Origin: Clostridium saudiense
GTDB lineage: Bacteria; Bacillota; Clostridia; Clostridiales; Clostridiaceae
Direction: 5' to 3'
Assembly (NCBI RefSeq): GCF_000577815.1
Contig: NZ_CBYM010000011.1
Span: 1-64,000, forward strand
Length of the DNA: 64,000 nucleotides
Below are positions 62,968 to 64,000 of the stretch, piece by piece; position 1 is the first letter of the stretch; each line of letters begins with the position of its first letter. The translations under genes and the position numbers were made by a program. The notes below the pieces were generated by a model, which worked only from the letters and a program-made list of their open reading frames with translations, made no database searches and was not told the DNA's origin.

Positions 62968-63045
62968 AAAAAAAAGACACCTTTCGGTGCCAAATAATGA
63001 AATCAGTTGCCTTTACCATTTTAATTCTTTCGAACTTACTCTGAT
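62968..63045 (-). ncRNA. Small structured RNA or leader upstream of rlmD
   Basis: A minus-strand TATAAT (63055-63060) precedes about 80 nt that can fold: ATCAG/CTGAT ends, a short GTTCGAAAGAATT hairpin, then the terminator GGCACC-GAAA-GGTGTC plus eight T (62968-62991). The terminator sits about 100 bp before rlmD. It may be an independent small RNA or an attenuating leader. It matches no riboswitch class I know. The remainder of 62880-63245 contains no gene. Confidence 0.5.
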
Positions 63046-63245
63046 ATTATCAATTATACCCTAATTTATCAAGTCTATTTGTAAACTTTTTGTTAACTTT
63101 TTATAAAAAATAGTATTTTTGATATGATATCTTGCAGTTTTTAAGCATTTTATATTTGCTTATGAATAATTTTATGCATTTTTTCTTTCTAGAATAACTT
63201 AAATAATAAAATTTTCTTTGATAATACTTTATAAAGAACAAAAAA

Positions 63246-63273
63246 ATAAGAAGTGCAAATTTACACTTCTTAT
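63246..63273 (-). terminator. Terminator of pyruvate kinase gene
   Basis: ATAAGAAGTG and CACTTCTTAT flank an 8-nt loop; on the minus strand the stem is followed by TTTTTTGTTC. It lies 12 bp after the pyruvate kinase stop codon. Confidence 0.88.
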
Positions 63274-63284
63274 TTTATGTTAAA

Positions 63285-64000
63285 TTATTCTACTACACTT
63301 ACTTTTAAAAGGTTAGTTGATCCAACTTGATCTAATCCAGCAGCTATTACAACTGTGTCTCCAGCTTTAGCAAATCCATTTTCAACTGCTATCTTAGTAG
63401 CGTTAGCCATCATAGCATCTGTTGAATTTTGGTCTTCAGCAACTACTGGGTAAACTCCGAAGCAGAATGCTAAGCTCTTAGCAACTTTTTCACATGGAGT
63501 TACAGCTACGATTGGGCATTCTGGTCTGCATTGAGAAATTCTTCTTGCAGTTGCTCCACTCTTAGTTGAAGAAACTATTGCAGCAGCGTTTAATTCGTTA
63601 GCAGCATTGCAAGCAGCTCTTGAAATAACTCCTGATACAGCTGGAATGTGAGATTTAGCTGTTGAAACAGCTGTTTCATAGTTTAATTTAGTTTCAGCTT
63701 CAACAGCTATTTTAGCCATTGTTTGAACTGATTCTACTGGCCAATCTCCGTTAGCTGATTCCCCAGATAACATGATTGCATCTGTTCCATCTAATATAGC
63801 ATTAGCTACGTCAGAAACTTCTGCTCTTGTTGGTCTTGGGTTTCTCATCATAGAATCTAACATTTGAGTTGCAGTTACAACTGGCTTTCCAGCAGCGTTA
63901 CATTTTTCGATCATCATCTTTTGAACAGCTGGTAACTTTTCAAATGGAATTTCAACTCCTAGGTCTCCTCTAGCAACCATTAATCCGTCAGAAACTGCTA
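63285..64000 (-). CDS. pyk: Pyruvate kinase, 3' part (runs off the right edge)
   Basis: The C-terminal 238 codons of pyruvate kinase, which makes pyruvate and ATP from phosphoenolpyruvate and ADP. The frame stays open to 64000 (AVSDGLMVARGDLGVE), so the 5' half lies beyond the window. Visible are the active-site segment VARGDLGVEIPFEKLPAVQK, VTATQMLDSMMRNPRPTRAE, the DGTDAIMLSGE loop and the C-terminal allosteric domain ending LLKVSVVE. The protein ends without the extra PEP-utiliser domain seen in Bacillus-type enzymes. Strong codon bias suggests high expression. Confidence 0.96.
   Translation of the reverse strand, partial: AVSDGLMVARGDLGVEIPFEKLPAVQKMMIEKCNAAGKPVVTATQMLDSMMRNPRPTRAEVSDVANAILDGTDAIMLSGESANGDWPVESVQTMAKIAVEAETKLNYETAVSTAKSHIPAVSGVISRAACNAANELNAAAIVSSTKSGATARRISQCRPECPIVAVTPCEKVAKSLAFCFGVYPVVAEDQNSTDAMMANATKIAVENGFAKAGDTVVIAAGLDQVGSTNLLKVSVVE

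Noticed and set aside
62968-63060. T-box leader before rlmD
   Set aside because: There is no AGGGTGGTACCGCG-type T-box core, and rlmD is not an amino-acid-related gene.

Overview
The window is low-GC (AT-rich throughout, long A/T tracts between genes, TAA-rich stops, strong GGAGG-type ribosome binding sites). Its gene content fits a chromosomal segment of a Gram-positive anaerobe, most likely Clostridium sensu stricto: FtsH/HelD, PTS sugar systems, lysine riboswitches, a TagU-less CpsCD/EpsG capsule locus and a GlcT-type antiterminator site. No rRNA, tRNA, CRISPR array or complete prophage was found. Most genes lie on the minus strand.

Region by region (right-to-left reading for minus-strand operons). 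60-17438: a 17-gene capsule/exopolysaccharide operon running off the left edge. It begins with a PglF-like dehydratase, a PglE-like aminotransferase, a PglC-like phosphoglycosyltransferase, the CpsC/CpsD export regulators and a PglD-like acetyltransferase. Eight glycosyltransferases, an EpsG-type polymerase, an acetyltransferase and a pyruvyltransferase-family gene follow. 17439-20302: a long promoter region, a LuxR-type regulator with a degenerate receiver domain, about 0.9 kb of T-rich non-coding DNA and one orphan type IV prepilin. 20697-30648: M18 aminopeptidase, a 37-bp tandem repeat array, a CDF metal exporter, a large Sel1-repeat protein, a polar amino acid ABC transporter and a double P-loop ATPase. 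30997-32188: a perfect 64-bp palindrome and an IS1595-like transposase relative. 32329-35662: a lysine-riboswitch operon (YfcC-family transporter, M20 amidohydrolase). 35788-41069: a beta-glucoside/chitobiose-type PTS operon whose IIA gene carries an in-frame stop. 41405-46566: HelD, FtsH, signal peptidase I, a DUF3006 protein. 47132-48932: lysA under a second lysine riboswitch. 48961-53126: a TIM-barrel protein, a DUF1576 membrane protein with a small partner, SfsA, a DnaA-box cluster and an unlisted 58-residue membrane protein. 53277-55275: glucose-type PTS IICB behind a GlcT-type RAT/terminator. 55274-64000: cyclopropane synthase, an MntP-radical SAM gene pair, a TetR regulator, a diguanylate cyclase split by a stop codon, RlmD, a small structured RNA, and the 3' part of pyruvate kinase running off the right edge.

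The genes join into a few themes. The first is surface polysaccharide, probably primed with a bacillosamine-type sugar. The second is lysine homeostasis, with two riboswitches: one on biosynthesis and one on a transporter plus a hydrolase. The third is PTS sugar uptake. The fourth is membrane lipid remodelling (Cfa, radical SAM). Intergenic DNA is unusually structured. One composite hairpin element recurs at three to five sites between 33 and 52 kb, and another repeat motif links the tandem array at 22.2 kb with the palindrome at 31.0 kb. Functions are read from motifs and family memory; no database search was possible.
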